Part shown: one piece after another, positions 1 to 7,103 of the stretch
Position numbering within the stretch: the stretch's first letter is position 1
Layout of the letters: each line of letters opens with the position of its first letter
NCBI GenBank assembly: GCA_014800895.1
Contig: JAAVFG010000014.1
Coordinates: 1 to 51,805, forward strand
Reading direction: 5' to 3'
DNA length: 51,805 nucleotides
Source: Bacteroidales bacterium
Lineage (GTDB): Bacteria; Bacteroidota; Bacteroidia; Bacteroidales; Muribaculaceae
Notes under the pieces: generated by a model
The model's database searches: none
The model's input: only the letters and a program-made list of their open reading frames with translations
Told to the model about the DNA's origin: nothing
Position numbers and translations under genes: made by a program

Positions 1-924
1 AACGAGATAGCCTCCGTTCGCATCGTATTTACCACTCCATTTCTTGGAGGGCATCATACCGAGTGCAGCAGACGTGAGAAGTTTCTTCAATTTGAAGGTG
101 TAAACTTCGACTGCATCGGCTTCGTCAAAACCGAGAGGATTTGACAGAGCAAGTGCGTCTGTAAGTTCATCGAACATACGTGCCCCCGTATTGAATTGCT
201 CAAGCAATAGCTGAGCAATGGTAGCACCGAGTCCGAGGTCAATCATATCGAGATTACGTCGGAAGGTGTCATTATCCACCTTGTCAAAAACGAGTTTGCC
301 GCCCTTACGCTCAATAGCATTGATACGGTCAATGATTTTAGTTCGAGTATCAATAGCATTGATGCGCTCAATATCTTTATCCGAGAAATCACATCCCTCA
401 ATTCGATATACGATGTTGGTTGCACCACTGGCGTTAAGCAATGTAGAGTCTCCGCCCAACTGTGACTTGATACTGAACCCCATATCGTTGTTCATTTTTG
501 TACGTTGGTCGTGGAGTACAATGTGAATATCAGTTTTATCAGAGGAACTTGCTTTGAGAGTAGTACAATAAATTCTATCCATAAAGGCTTGCGTACGAGC
601 CACTGGAAAAGAGCGAGAGCCGGCAGGTTTCTCGTTTATAGCTTTTAGTAAAGCCTCTGCTTCAGAAAGGAACTTTGAAGCAGGTAGTCGAAGTAGCTCG
701 TTTCCGTCAGTATTTGTGATTACAATGTCTGCACTTTCGACTTTGTAATCATAAACACCCTCTTTCTCAGAGCGAATAATCATGATAATCGGATAGACCA
801 AGTTCTTGATCTTTTCAAGATTCTGGTCGCCGGCATATACCTTTCCCTCACCAAGTAGTTTGAGGAGTGTATAAATTTCGCTCCACTCTCCAACGTTGCC
901 GTTAATCTCTTTATATTCGCTCAT
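1..924 (-). CDS. HpaII-type restriction endonuclease, 3' end cut by window edge
   Basis: Reading leftward from an ATG at 924 the frame stays open for 308 codons to base 1, so the C-terminus is missing. The start (NGNVGEWSEIYTLLKLL, residues 8-24) and the segment around residues 149-170 (GFSIKSQLGG, then TLLNASGATN) match what I recall of the HpaII family of type II restriction enzymes, which are about 350 residues long. Its expected job is double-strand cleavage of DNA at the short site protected by the neighbouring methyltransferase. The ATG overlaps the TGA stop of the methyltransferase (ATGA at 921-924), so the two are probably translationally coupled, with nuclease made after methylase. 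The recognition site cannot be read from the sequence; CCGG would be only a guess from the family name. Confidence 0.72.
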   Translation of the reverse strand, partial: MSEYKEINGNVGEWSEIYTLLKLLGEGKVYAGDQNLEKIKNLVYPIIMIIRSEKEGVYDYKVESADIVITNTDGNELLRLPASKFLSEAEALLKAINEKPAGSRSFPVARTQAFMDRIYCTTLKASSSDKTDIHIVLHDQRTKMNNDMGFSIKSQLGGDSTLLNASGATNIVYRIEGCDFSDKDIERINAIDTRTKIIDRINAIERKGGKLVFDKVDNDTFRRNLDMIDLGLGATIAQLLLEQFNTGARMFDELTDALALSNPLGFDEADAVEVYTFKLKKLLTSAALGMMPSKKWSGKYDANGGYLV

Positions 925-2300
925 AAGTTCAAAATATTTCTGTCTGATAAAACATTAAGCAACTGCTGTGCGGTAGCTTGAATAGCAGGAACGGCTACCG
1001 AGTTGCCGAACTGCTTATAAGCCGATGCGTCAGCAACGGGGATTTGGAAAACAGGTGAGCCGTCGCCGTTGTCATAAACCGGGTAGCCTTGCAAGGCTCC
1101 CCATTCACGCGGTGTCATACGACGCCATCCATCCTTATTGTATTCACCCTTGATGCGGGTGGTTGGAGTCAAGTCGGTTTGGCGAGTGTCTATGACAATA
1201 TTTCGTTCACGACCCATACCACCGACAACGATAGCATTAGCGACTTCGTTGTCTCCGACAATAGCATAACCGAAGCCGTTACCCTTACTTGCATGGCGTT
1301 CCTTATGACGTATAAGAGTATCTACATAAGTGGTAGAAAGATAATACTTGGAAGGAACCGGGTCTTTTTCGCGGATATCAATAAAATGTTTGGTAACTTC
1401 CTTCTGCTCGGGATATGTAAAGTCTTCCGGATTTATACCGAGATCTTTACGGAATCCGACGATATAAATACGTTCACGGTGTTGAGGTACACCGAAGTAC
1501 ATTGCATTGACAATCTGAGGCGGAACGACTGTGTAGCCTACTTCATCAAGAGTGTTCAATATGGTTTTCAAAGTCTTGCCCTTATCATGGATAGCAAGAC
1601 CTTTCACGTTTTCAAGGAAGAAAGCCTTTGGCTGCTTACGACGAAGTATTTCCGCAACATCAAAGAAAAGAGTACCACGGGTTTCCTCAAAGCCTAACCG
1701 TTTACCAGCAAGCGAAAACGCCTGACAGGGAAAGCCGGCGCAAAGTATATCGAAATTATCGGGAATAAATTGCTTGGTCTGCTCAGAGGTAATATCCCCA
1801 AAAGGCACTTCTCCATAGTTGGCAAAATAAGTTTTCTGCGCCTGAGCATCCCACTCGGAAGAAAACACACATTGACCACCGAGATTTTGAAAAGCCATGC
1901 GGAATCCGCCAATCCCGGCGAACAAGTCAATAAAAGTAAACTTGGGATTCGCGGGTCCAGGGAAAGGCACGTCGTTCAGATCATCAAATAGTGAGCGTTG
2001 AAATGGACTCAACGGCTCACACGCAACTGAGCAATCAATATTAACCTTACTTGGCAAGGTTGAATTAGTCCATGCGTCTATGAGTTCATCTGCCTTAGAT
2101 TGATAGATCTCTCCGTGCGGTTGTTTTTTCAGCATAAGAGCATGAGTAACAATTGCAAGTTGCGCAGGGAAAGGAATTACAACAGGGTCGCCATTTTCAT
2201 CAACCTTATCGTAACAAGTTCGCTCGTCGTATATTTGTACGGCACCGGCTTTTTTATAGCCCATATCCATGAGCGTAAATGTCAATCTATCTTTACTCAT
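921..2300 (-). CDS. DNA (cytosine-5) methyltransferase of a type II R-M system
   Basis: A 459-residue C5-methyltransferase with all the usual motifs in order: motif I (FIDLFAGIGGFRMA, about residues 123-136) for S-adenosylmethionine, motif IV with the catalytic Cys192 in GFPCQAFSLAG, motif VI ENVKGL (about 230-235), motif VIII QHRERIYIVGFR, a variable target-recognition region, motif IX (RRMTPREWGALQGYP) and motif X (QFGNSVAVPAIQA) near the end. The first 110 residues lie before the catalytic domain and look like an N-terminal extension of the sort that can act as an autoregulatory domain in such enzymes (inference). It protects host DNA from the endonuclease encoded just downstream. The start ATG overlaps the Vsr gene by 8 bases and the stop overlaps the nuclease start by 3, forming a tight V-M-R operon. 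Confidence 0.93.
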   Translation of the reverse strand: MSKDRLTFTLMDMGYKKAGAVQIYDERTCYDKVDENGDPVVIPFPAQLAIVTHALMLKKQPHGEIYQSKADELIDAWTNSTLPSKVNIDCSVACEPLSPFQRSLFDDLNDVPFPGPANPKFTFIDLFAGIGGFRMAFQNLGGQCVFSSEWDAQAQKTYFANYGEVPFGDITSEQTKQFIPDNFDILCAGFPCQAFSLAGKRLGFEETRGTLFFDVAEILRRKQPKAFFLENVKGLAIHDKGKTLKTILNTLDEVGYTVVPPQIVNAMYFGVPQHRERIYIVGFRKDLGINPEDFTYPEQKEVTKHFIDIREKDPVPSKYYLSTTYVDTLIRHKERHASKGNGFGYAIVGDNEVANAIVVGGMGRERNIVIDTRQTDLTPTTRIKGEYNKDGWRRMTPREWGALQGYPVYDNGDGSPVFQIPVADASAYKQFGNSVAVPAIQATAQQLLNVLSDRNILNL

Positions 2301-2712
2301 TATGAAGTTGCGTTATCAGATTTTGAAGTGTTACATCTTTGGTATTCGGTTTCAATTGGCATTGCCAAATCTCAATAACTTTCCATCCTGATTCTTTAAG
2401 GCGTTGATAAGTTATCTTATCTCGCTCAACGTTCCCGGAGATTTTGGCAAGCCAAAAGTCTCTGTTAGTTTCAGGGATGGTAGCATACTTGCAGCCGTTA
2501 TGTCCGTGCCAAAAGCAACCATTGATAAATATGGCGGTTTTATATTTCGGAAGCACAATGTCAGGTTTTCCCGGCAAATCCTTGCGATGCAGACGGAAAC
2601 GGAAACCATGTGCAAATAAGAAGCGACGTACCAAGATCTCCGGCTTGGTATCTTTGCCTCGTATATGCGACATACATCTTTTACGTTGCTCCTTTGATAA
2701 TACATCAGCCAT
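2293..2712 (-). CDS. vsr: Very short patch repair (Vsr) endonuclease
   Basis: Vsr nicks DNA next to T:G mismatches produced by deamination of 5-methylcytosine, so it is a logical companion of the C5-methylase. The protein is about 139 residues from the ATG at 2712. Seen in it: GKDTKPE near residues 19-25, LPGKPDIVLPKYKTAIF with Asp51 in PDIV, and NGCFWHGHNGC (64-74) giving the aromatic pair Phe67/Trp68 and His69 of the family; residue 64, His in E. coli Vsr, is Asn here. The same frame also offers a TTG at 2721 that has a GGGAG only about 4 bases upstream, while the ATG sits about 13 bases from it, so either start is possible. It is the first gene of the V-M-R operon and overlaps the methylase by 8 bases. 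Confidence 0.9.
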   Translation of the reverse strand: MADVLSKEQRKRCMSHIRGKDTKPEILVRRFLFAHGFRFRLHRKDLPGKPDIVLPKYKTAIFINGCFWHGHNGCKYATIPETNRDFWLAKISGNVERDKITYQRLKESGWKVIEIWQCQLKPNTKDVTLQNLITQLHNE

Positions 2713-2721
2713 ATAAAGCAA

Positions 2722-2808
2722 AGAACTCCCAAGTAGGCAGACAGGCGACCAAGCCTTTTCACGACTACAAAGGAGTTCTCTAAATATGTTATATAAGTAA
2801 CTTACTTA
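2722..2808 (-). promoter_or_regulatory. Palindrome and RBS-sequestering stem in the Vsr leader
   Basis: In the untranslated leader of the R-M operon there is a perfect 15-base palindrome TAAGTAACTTACTTA (2794-2808), a plausible operator. Closer to the gene, 2722-2729 and 2772-2779 are perfect 8-base complements (AGAACTCC / GGAGTTCT on the leftward strand). The second arm contains the GGGAG ribosome-binding sequence of vsr, so pairing would hide it. The structure is seen directly; regulation is inferred. Confidence 0.45.
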
Positions 2809-2849
2809 CATGGGTGGTCTTTTTGTCTGCGCTTACGCGTGTTAGATTG

Positions 2850-2857
2850 CAAAGATA
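2850..2857 (-). promoter_or_regulatory. Candidate -7 element for the R-M operon
   Basis: On the leftward strand these bases read TATCTTTG, a match to the Bacteroidota -7 consensus TAnnTTTG. It lies about 140 bases before the vsr start. No clear TTTG was found at the expected -33 spacing, so the call rests on one element. The surrounding 2713-2946 stretch holds nothing else that looks coding. Confidence 0.4.
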
Positions 2858-2946
2858 CGAAAAAAAATCGATATTTTGAATCCGAGCGCAAAATTAATAC
2901 TAACCACTGCCTAATCTTTGCACCAACATATTAATAGTTGTTAATA

Positions 2947-3498
2947 CTACTGCCATATTTTGTTCCATGAGGTGGTACTTCTGAATATATCACCGGGAAA
3001 TGGGTTCTTGAAAATGACTGACGACTTTGAAGAATAGTCGTCCTCCCCACGCAACCAACGTAATGGAATAGATGCAGGAGAAGCATATAATGAAGGAGTT
3101 GGCTGACGATTCCATCTGTTCAAATACCAATCATGACCACAATAGAGTAAGTCGATGACTTCTTGTTTGGTAAGCACATAATAATCAGCATCCAAGGGAA
3201 TCAAAGATTTGATATGAACAAAGATCCAAGGACCAATGATCTTTTCTGACAATTTTTTAAGGTCTAAACATTCCTCACATTTCAGTCCTATTAAAAAACT
3301 TGACTTAGTAGTAGCTTTAACCTGAATCCCAATAATTTCAGTGGAAGTAAGTCCATGTTGGCAGTACAAATCTGTGCCTTTGAAATTATTGATTGACTTG
3401 TTAAGGTTGACAGTCGGCCATCCGTGCGCCATTAGTTGTGAACTAACGAGATTCTCCCCGATGGCACACAGCATCTGATTTGATATTTGAGTAGCCAT
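2947..3498 (-). CDS. PD-(D/E)xK nuclease-like protein of unknown role
   Basis: 183 residues. The first 70 residues have the layout of small PD-(D/E)xK nucleases: an N-terminal helix with a Glu (IGENLVSSQLMAHGW, about 13-27), then GTDLYC (Asp near 42) and IIGIQVKAT (Gln-Val-Lys near 58-61), which would supply the E, D and QxK catalytic residues. After this the protein is not recognisable to me; it has several Trp residues and a Cys pair (KCEEC, about 73-77). The gene follows the DUF5053-like gene by 3 bases and is probably cotranscribed with it. It may be an accessory nuclease of the nearby restriction-modification region, or an unrelated cargo gene. No membrane segment or signal peptide is visible. 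Confidence 0.55.
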   Translation of the reverse strand: MATQISNQMLCAIGENLVSSQLMAHGWPTVNLNKSINNFKGTDLYCQHGLTSTEIIGIQVKATTKSSFLIGLKCEECLDLKKLSEKIIGPWIFVHIKSLIPLDADYYVLTKQEVIDLLYCGHDWYLNRWNRQPTPSLYASPASIPLRWLRGEDDYSSKSSVIFKNPFPGDIFRSTTSWNKIWQ

Positions 3499-3501
3499 AA
3501 T

Positions 3502-4038
3502 TTAATAGTTCTCTAAAGCTGCAATGAATGGTTGATCTACTTCCTCGCATGAGCGGAGAGGGTAACGTTCCGGAGTGGCACGTTCATTTGTGCCGTAACC
3601 CATACCGGCGCAGTACGCAAGCGCCTCTGCTTCCGTATCGAAGTATTCAGGGGCAGGGAAATCGAGCATATCATCAGATGCAAGGTACTCCTTGAATCCA
3701 TCAATATCATCATTTATAAAGTATTGGATTGCTTCTGGATCTTCTATTACATATACTTTGATTGCCATATCGGTAGGTATATTGGGGATATTTGTTGTAA
3801 AGTTTGTTATTTCGGATGCAAGAATCTTCAATGCCGTTCGAAGCTTAAAGAGTTCTGCAGGTGTGAAAGAGACAGGTTTGCCATTTACGATGTTGTTATT
3901 CAACCGTTGAATGAACCATGCCCGTGAACGATTGAAGAATCTCTCGGAAATACCGGCACAGTTCAGCACATCCAATATTTCAGCTCCCTTTACCTGACGT
4001 AAGGAAATGATTTCATTGTCTTTCTTAGTCGATTCCAT
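3502..4038 (-). CDS. DUF5053-like hypothetical protein
   Basis: 178 residues. The N-terminal half (about residues 25-75) contains an ISERFFNRSRAWFIQRLNNN segment followed by IVNGKPVSFTPAELFKL, which resembles what I remember as the DUF5053 family of Bacteroides proteins; the spacing suggests a small helical, possibly HTH-like, DNA- or protein-binding unit. The C-terminal half (about 90-178) is acidic and looks like a separate domain ending in an ATPERYPLRSCEEVDQPF segment. Function is unknown. It is the first gene of a two-gene leftward operon with the nuclease-like gene 3 bases downstream, and has a -7-like element just 20 bases upstream. Confidence 0.6.
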   Translation of the reverse strand: MESTKKDNEIISLRQVKGAEILDVLNCAGISERFFNRSRAWFIQRLNNNIVNGKPVSFTPAELFKLRTALKILASEITNFTTNIPNIPTDMAIKVYVIEDPEAIQYFINDDIDGFKEYLASDDMLDFPAPEYFDTEAEALAYCAGMGYGTNERATPERYPLRSCEEVDQPFIAALENY

Positions 4039-4057
4039 AACCGCAAACTTTCAACTG

Positions 4058-4065
4058 CAAAGATA
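4058..4065 (-). promoter_or_regulatory. Candidate -7 element upstream of the DUF5053-like gene
   Basis: Leftward TATCTTTG (TAnnTTTG type) about 20 bases before the ATG at 4038, giving a very short predicted leader. A good TTTG at -33 is not seen. Confidence 0.4.
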
Positions 4066-4127
4066 ATAAACATTTGTTAATTCTGCAAGAATTTACACCA
4101 ATAATTATGAGTATATGTAGAACATCT

Positions 4128-4949
4128 TTACATTGCGATCCTGTATCCCTCAGTGTCACACGACATTATTGACATTCTTCTATCCGTAACTCTACAATGC
4201 TCTTCGCCATTATGCCAATCACCACCCCGACTTGTACGGAATGAGCCTCCTAAGGGTTCAGAATCGTAATGATTTCGCCAGCCTTCTGAAACTCTTTCCC
4301 TTACGTTCCCTGACATATCATACAATCCAAGTTCGTTGGGAGACTTCAAACCTCGATCCTGTCCCTCAAACTCAACATAGGCTGTATTTACATCATACCA
4401 ACCCACTTCATCAAGATTATCACTCCCAGCAAATGTATATCCGTGAGAATACTTACCACCCTTAGCTGCATATTCCCATTCTGCCTCGGAGGGCAATCTG
4501 AAAGATAGTCCCGTAAGCTCATTCAGCTTATCAATGAAATTAAGACCTTCCTCAAAACTAATATTATGAGCTGGCTTATTAGGTCCTATATAAGATTCAT
4601 AAATCCTCCAGGGCTCAGTTCCCATGACAGCCCACCATTCAAGTTGACTTAATTCATATTTGGAAAGATAGAAGTCCTTCACCTTTTCTGTGTGCATCGG
4701 AGTCTCATCACTATAAAGTTCTAATCCGTCATAGATGCCATCAGAACCCATAGTAAACTCTCCACCCTCGATCTTTACCATATTTCCCACTAAGTCACGG
4801 AGAATTGTCTTGACAGTGTCAGGTGTTTCCGGTTGCCAATGGATTTCAAGACCATTAATAATCTCTGTTTCAGGTTGCAATTCATCAGCCTTAACTGTGA
4901 AAGACAATCCGAATAAGGTTATAATTAGAATGAATAGACTATTTTTCAT
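4128..4949 (-). CDS. Secreted formylglycine-generating-enzyme (SUMF1) fold protein
   Basis: About 273 residues from the ATG at 4949; an in-frame ATG at 4958 is the alternative. A signal peptide is clear (MKNSLFILIITLFGLSFTVKA, likely cleavage before DE). The rest is an FGE-sulfatase fold: GEFTMGS near 65-72, the KVKDFYLSKYELSQLEWWAVMG strand, FRLPSEAEWEYAAKGG (about 150-165), NELGLYDMSGNV, and a C-terminal RGGDWH...CRVTDRR...GYRIA. True FGEs convert a sulfatase Cys or use paired Cys residues; here the usual NVWEW is NVRERVSEGW and the paired active-site Cys are not evident, so it is more likely a binding or non-catalytic member. Such proteins are common extracytoplasmic proteins in Bacteroidales. 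It is transcribed leftward, divergently from 5386. Confidence 0.85.
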   Translation of the reverse strand: MKNSLFILIITLFGLSFTVKADELQPETEIINGLEIHWQPETPDTVKTILRDLVGNMVKIEGGEFTMGSDGIYDGLELYSDETPMHTEKVKDFYLSKYELSQLEWWAVMGTEPWRIYESYIGPNKPAHNISFEEGLNFIDKLNELTGLSFRLPSEAEWEYAAKGGKYSHGYTFAGSDNLDEVGWYDVNTAYVEFEGQDRGLKSPNELGLYDMSGNVRERVSEGWRNHYDSEPLGGSFRTSRGGDWHNGEEHCRVTDRRMSIMSCDTEGYRIAM

Positions 4950-5057
4950 CTGGAACATTTATAATGATTTGAGGTACAAAATTACAAATTTATATCCATG
5001 ACTGATAAATCAGAGAAGTTTTTTCTTTTTTACCCTTTGACTTCACCGACAGTACTA

Positions 5058-5360
5058 CGTTTTACCATGCAAAGTTACTGCGTCCGGGAGAATCGGCAAG
5101 TATCGCTTCGCTTTCCATATTCTTCACTCCCGTGAGCCTCCATATTTTTTCGTTCCTCAAAAATAGGTATCCCGGTAGCTCCGAATATTCCATACTTGCC
5201 TTAATTCTCCCTATTGTCCGCAGTGAGGATTGCATGTAAAACGGCAATCCCTGCCGGAGAAGCTCTAACGAGCTAAACAAAAGGGAAATGAACGAGTGAG
5301 TAAGCGCAGAGAAAGTTTACTTACTATGCCGAACGTGAGTGAATTGCGCGAAGCGAAAAA
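5058..5360. promoter_or_regulatory. Dyad element copy A (divergent promoter / structured leader)
   Basis: First of three dispersed related elements (others near 7419 and 14052). Long imperfect arms pair: 5058-5072 with 5230-5243, CTGCG at 5078-5082 with 5219-5223, GGGAGAAT at 5086-5093 with 5204-5211, and GGCAAGTA at 5095-5102 with 5193-5200. A small stem AGCTC-TAAC-GAGCT follows at 5261-5274, then AAAAGGGAAATG. The left arm contains, on the leftward strand, CTTG, 19 bases, TAACTTTG (5070-5077), a good Bacteroidota promoter that would drive the gene at 4949. The tail to about 5360 (TGCGCGAAGCGA motif) is shared with copy B. It fills most of the gap between divergent genes 4949 and 5386. Whether it works as RNA or as DNA is not known. 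Confidence 0.7.
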
Positions 5361-5385
5361 AATTGAACATTAAACTTTTGGAACT

Positions 5386-5874
5386 ATGCACAGCATTATT
5401 TTTCAAGTCAGCATAAATCCTATCCACAGAGAGGATTTCATTAACCCCGACAGAATCAATGAGGGAGAAATGGTATATATCGACTATGCGTCAGAACTCA
5501 ATGAGACAGAGCGAAAGCACCATATCAAGGGAATGGTAGAGAATCTACTTCCCAAAGGTATGTTCGCCCTCAATCCCGACGGAGAGTCTGTAACCTACAA
5601 GGGGGGATATACAGAGTGGAGCATGGAGTATGCCAAGGGAATACAGGAGAGAGCCAATGTAATCAATCCCTGCAATCTGATGAAGGCAACCGGTCCAGTA
5701 TGGCAGTTGCAGAAATATATCCTTAATCCACTCGCGACCGATTGTCTTTTTGTTTCGGCTTTCTATGGAGGAGAAGGAACTGCCGAGCGTTCACGTTCAC
5801 TTATGAAGATTGTAAGTGAAATGACTATCGGTCAGATACTCTATTTCGGAGCAGTTTTAGATTATCATTTCTAA
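5386..5874 (+). CDS. Hypothetical protein of accessory region
   Basis: 162 residues starting at an ATG preceded by TTTTGGAACT. I do not recognise a named domain. It is soluble, with no signal peptide or membrane segment, mixed alpha/beta by composition, and rich in motifs such as DYASELNETERKHHIKGMVENLL (about 26-48) and YTEWSMEYAKGIQERANV. Codon use is ordinary for the window. It lies directly downstream of dyad element copy A and 10 bases before the small gene at 5885, so the two form one rightward unit ended by the hairpin at 6134. The placement after the same element that precedes pcfK suggests plasmid or conjugative-element cargo. Confidence 0.7.
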   Translation: MHSIIFQVSINPIHREDFINPDRINEGEMVYIDYASELNETERKHHIKGMVENLLPKGMFALNPDGESVTYKGGYTEWSMEYAKGIQERANVINPCNLMKATGPVWQLQKYILNPLATDCLFVSAFYGGEGTAERSRSLMKIVSEMTIGQILYFGAVLDYHF

Positions 5875-5884
5875 ATCATATCTT

Positions 5885-6121
5885 ATGGAGTTTTTCATAG
5901 AACCTATTCCTGTATGGGCTATGTGCTATCTCATTAACGGAGATAGCACCGGTCTTACAGACGAAGATAAGGCAATCGCTGATAAATGGTGGAGCGACAA
6001 CAAGGTACAGACAGTTTCGCCCGTCAGTGAAGATAGTGGTGAGACCAGTCCCTATTTCTCACATTTCCCTGCTTTCGGTCTTGCCTCAGAAGTAACCGAT
6101 TGCCACGTTATGACCTTATGA
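5885..6121 (+). CDS. Small conserved hypothetical protein
   Basis: 78 residues. The pattern PIPVWAMCYLINGDSTGLTD at residues 7-26, then DEDKAIADKWW and SPYFSHFPAFGLASEVTDC (about 54-72), resembles small proteins I associate with Bacteroides plasmids and conjugative elements, all of unknown function. No signal peptide. It follows 5386 by 10 bases with an ATG after TCTT, and its stop (TGA, overlapping TTATGA) is 12 bases before a terminator-like hairpin. Its aromatic, Pro-rich sequence would suit a protein-protein interaction partner, but no activity can be stated. Confidence 0.7.
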   Translation: MEFFIEPIPVWAMCYLINGDSTGLTDEDKAIADKWWSDNKVQTVSPVSEDSGETSPYFSHFPAFGLASEVTDCHVMTL

Positions 6122-6133
6122 CCTATAATATTA

Positions 6134-6160
6134 ATCGCCTCGACTTGAAGTCGGGGCGAT
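6134..6160 (+). terminator. Hairpin ending the 5386-6121 unit
   Basis: ATCGCCTCGACT / AGTCGGGGCGAT pair over 12 positions (one T:G) around a TGA loop. The following bases are TTCGCTTCG, so the T-run is weak; it may terminate poorly or act as a 3' stabilising stem. Confidence 0.55.
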
Positions 6161-6227
6161 TTCGCTTCGTCAACTACGCGAAACCGCTACAATGAAGATT
6201 AAGTATTCTAATTTAGTCAGATAAGAT

Positions 6228-6263
6228 TTTGAAAAAGGTTGCAAATAGAGTATATTTGCAACC
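6228..6263 (+). promoter_or_regulatory. Promoter with overlapping palindromic operator for gene 6281
   Basis: TTTG at 6228-6231, exactly 19 bases, then TATATTTG at 6251-6258: a full Bacteroidota-type promoter. A perfect inverted repeat GGTTGCAAATA - 5 bases - TATTTGCAACC (6237-6247 / 6253-6263) covers the spacer and the -7 box, so a dimeric repressor bound there would block the promoter. The sites are seen directly; the repressor is not identified. Confidence 0.7.
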
Positions 6264-6280
6264 TAAATTTATAAGTCGAT

Positions 6281-6514
6281 ATGAAGTTCACCAAAGTAAT
6301 TATAGTTCATTTGATTGGGAAACGTAAGTCGTATGCGTTCGGATCTATCGCTGCAATCTTTCATCATCTTTCTTCGGAAGATGTAGGCTGCGGATATGGA
6401 TATTTGCGACGAGCAGGCTTATCGGGAGGTGGAACAGTTGTTACCAAGAAAGCCATTATCCAACAGACAACATTATTGACTGCTCCGAGAAATAACAATC
6501 CTACTGAGGAATGA
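6281..6514 (+). CDS. Small conserved hypothetical protein under an operator-covered promoter
   Basis: 77 residues beginning MKFTKVIIVHLIGKRKSYAF. The block GSIAAIFHHLSSEDVGCGYG followed by YLRRAGLSGGGTVVTKKA resembles small proteins of Bacteroides mobile elements that I cannot assign to a function. A basic helix-turn-like layout would be compatible with nucleic-acid binding, but this is only a composition argument. The promoter about 20 bases upstream is overlapped by a perfect palindrome. Its 3' end overlaps the 3' end of the convergent zeta-toxin gene by 14 bases, an unusually tight tail-to-tail arrangement. Confidence 0.65.
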   Translation: MKFTKVIIVHLIGKRKSYAFGSIAAIFHHLSSEDVGCGYGYLRRAGLSGGGTVVTKKAIIQQTTLLTAPRNNNPTEE

Positions 6515-7103
6515 TATTTTTTGCCCATGCCGGAAGTTCATCGACATACATCTTTTCAAGATTCCCATTACTAAGTCTGAATTGAATCTGTGCGTCCCGG
6601 TCATTAACCGAGTTATCATAGACATAAAGACGATCAACCAATGATGCTATCGCTTCGCAGTTGATTATTGACTTAGTATATCGAGATATTATCTTACTGA
6701 TAGGTACATCATGACCACCCTCCATTACTCTCTTTGCAATACGTGAGGCATTAATAGAAGGATGGCTTGTGGATATAAAGAATACTCGGATAAAGAATCC
6801 GGCTTTCTTGGCACGTATAAGAAAGTCTATCTTGTCTTCTGCAGAGAATACAGTCTCAAACACGAAACTAACCTTGTCGCGAAGACATTGCTCACGCCAT
6901 TCAGTACAATAATTGGCTGCTTGAAGCACGGCTTCACGGGAATTCCAGTCTCCGAACTTATCATTTGCGACTTGATCCGGATTGATATACACAGTCCCGT
7001 CAGCCCACTCATGGTGAAGAAACTTTTGGGTCACAGAAGTTTTGCCCGACCCGTTAGGCCCGGCAATAACTATAAGTTCAGGTTTTCTTCCAGCCTTAAC
7101 CAT
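6501..7103 (-). CDS. Zeta-toxin family P-loop protein (toxin of a TA pair)
   Basis: 200 residues of the zeta-toxin/P-loop kinase family. Walker A is GPNGSGKTS at residues 15-23; NPDQVAN (about 41-47) and the FVFETVFS segment (about 80-87) match the places where zeta toxins bind UDP-sugar substrate and hold the catalytic Asp/Glu, and an Arg-rich lid (ASRIAKRVMEGGHDVP, about 119-134) follows. Known zeta toxins phosphorylate UDP-N-acetylglucosamine and block wall synthesis; other family members have different substrates, so the target here is inferred. It overlaps the upstream small gene by 8 bases, the usual order of antitoxin then toxin, and converges on the gene at 6281. Confidence 0.85.
   Translation of the reverse strand: MVKAGRKPELIVIAGPNGSGKTSVTQKFLHHEWADGTVYINPDQVANDKFGDWNSREAVLQAANYCTEWREQCLRDKVSFVFETVFSAEDKIDFLIRAKKAGFFIRVFFISTSHPSINASRIAKRVMEGGHDVPISKIISRYTKSIINCEAIASLVDRLYVYDNSVNDRDAQIQFRLSNGNLEKMYVDELPAWAKNIIPQ

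Noticed and set aside
5062..5280. Leftward 72-residue ORF
   Set aside because: It lies wholly in dyad element copy A; the pairing arms and similarity to copies B and C, where the frame is not kept, explain it better than coding.
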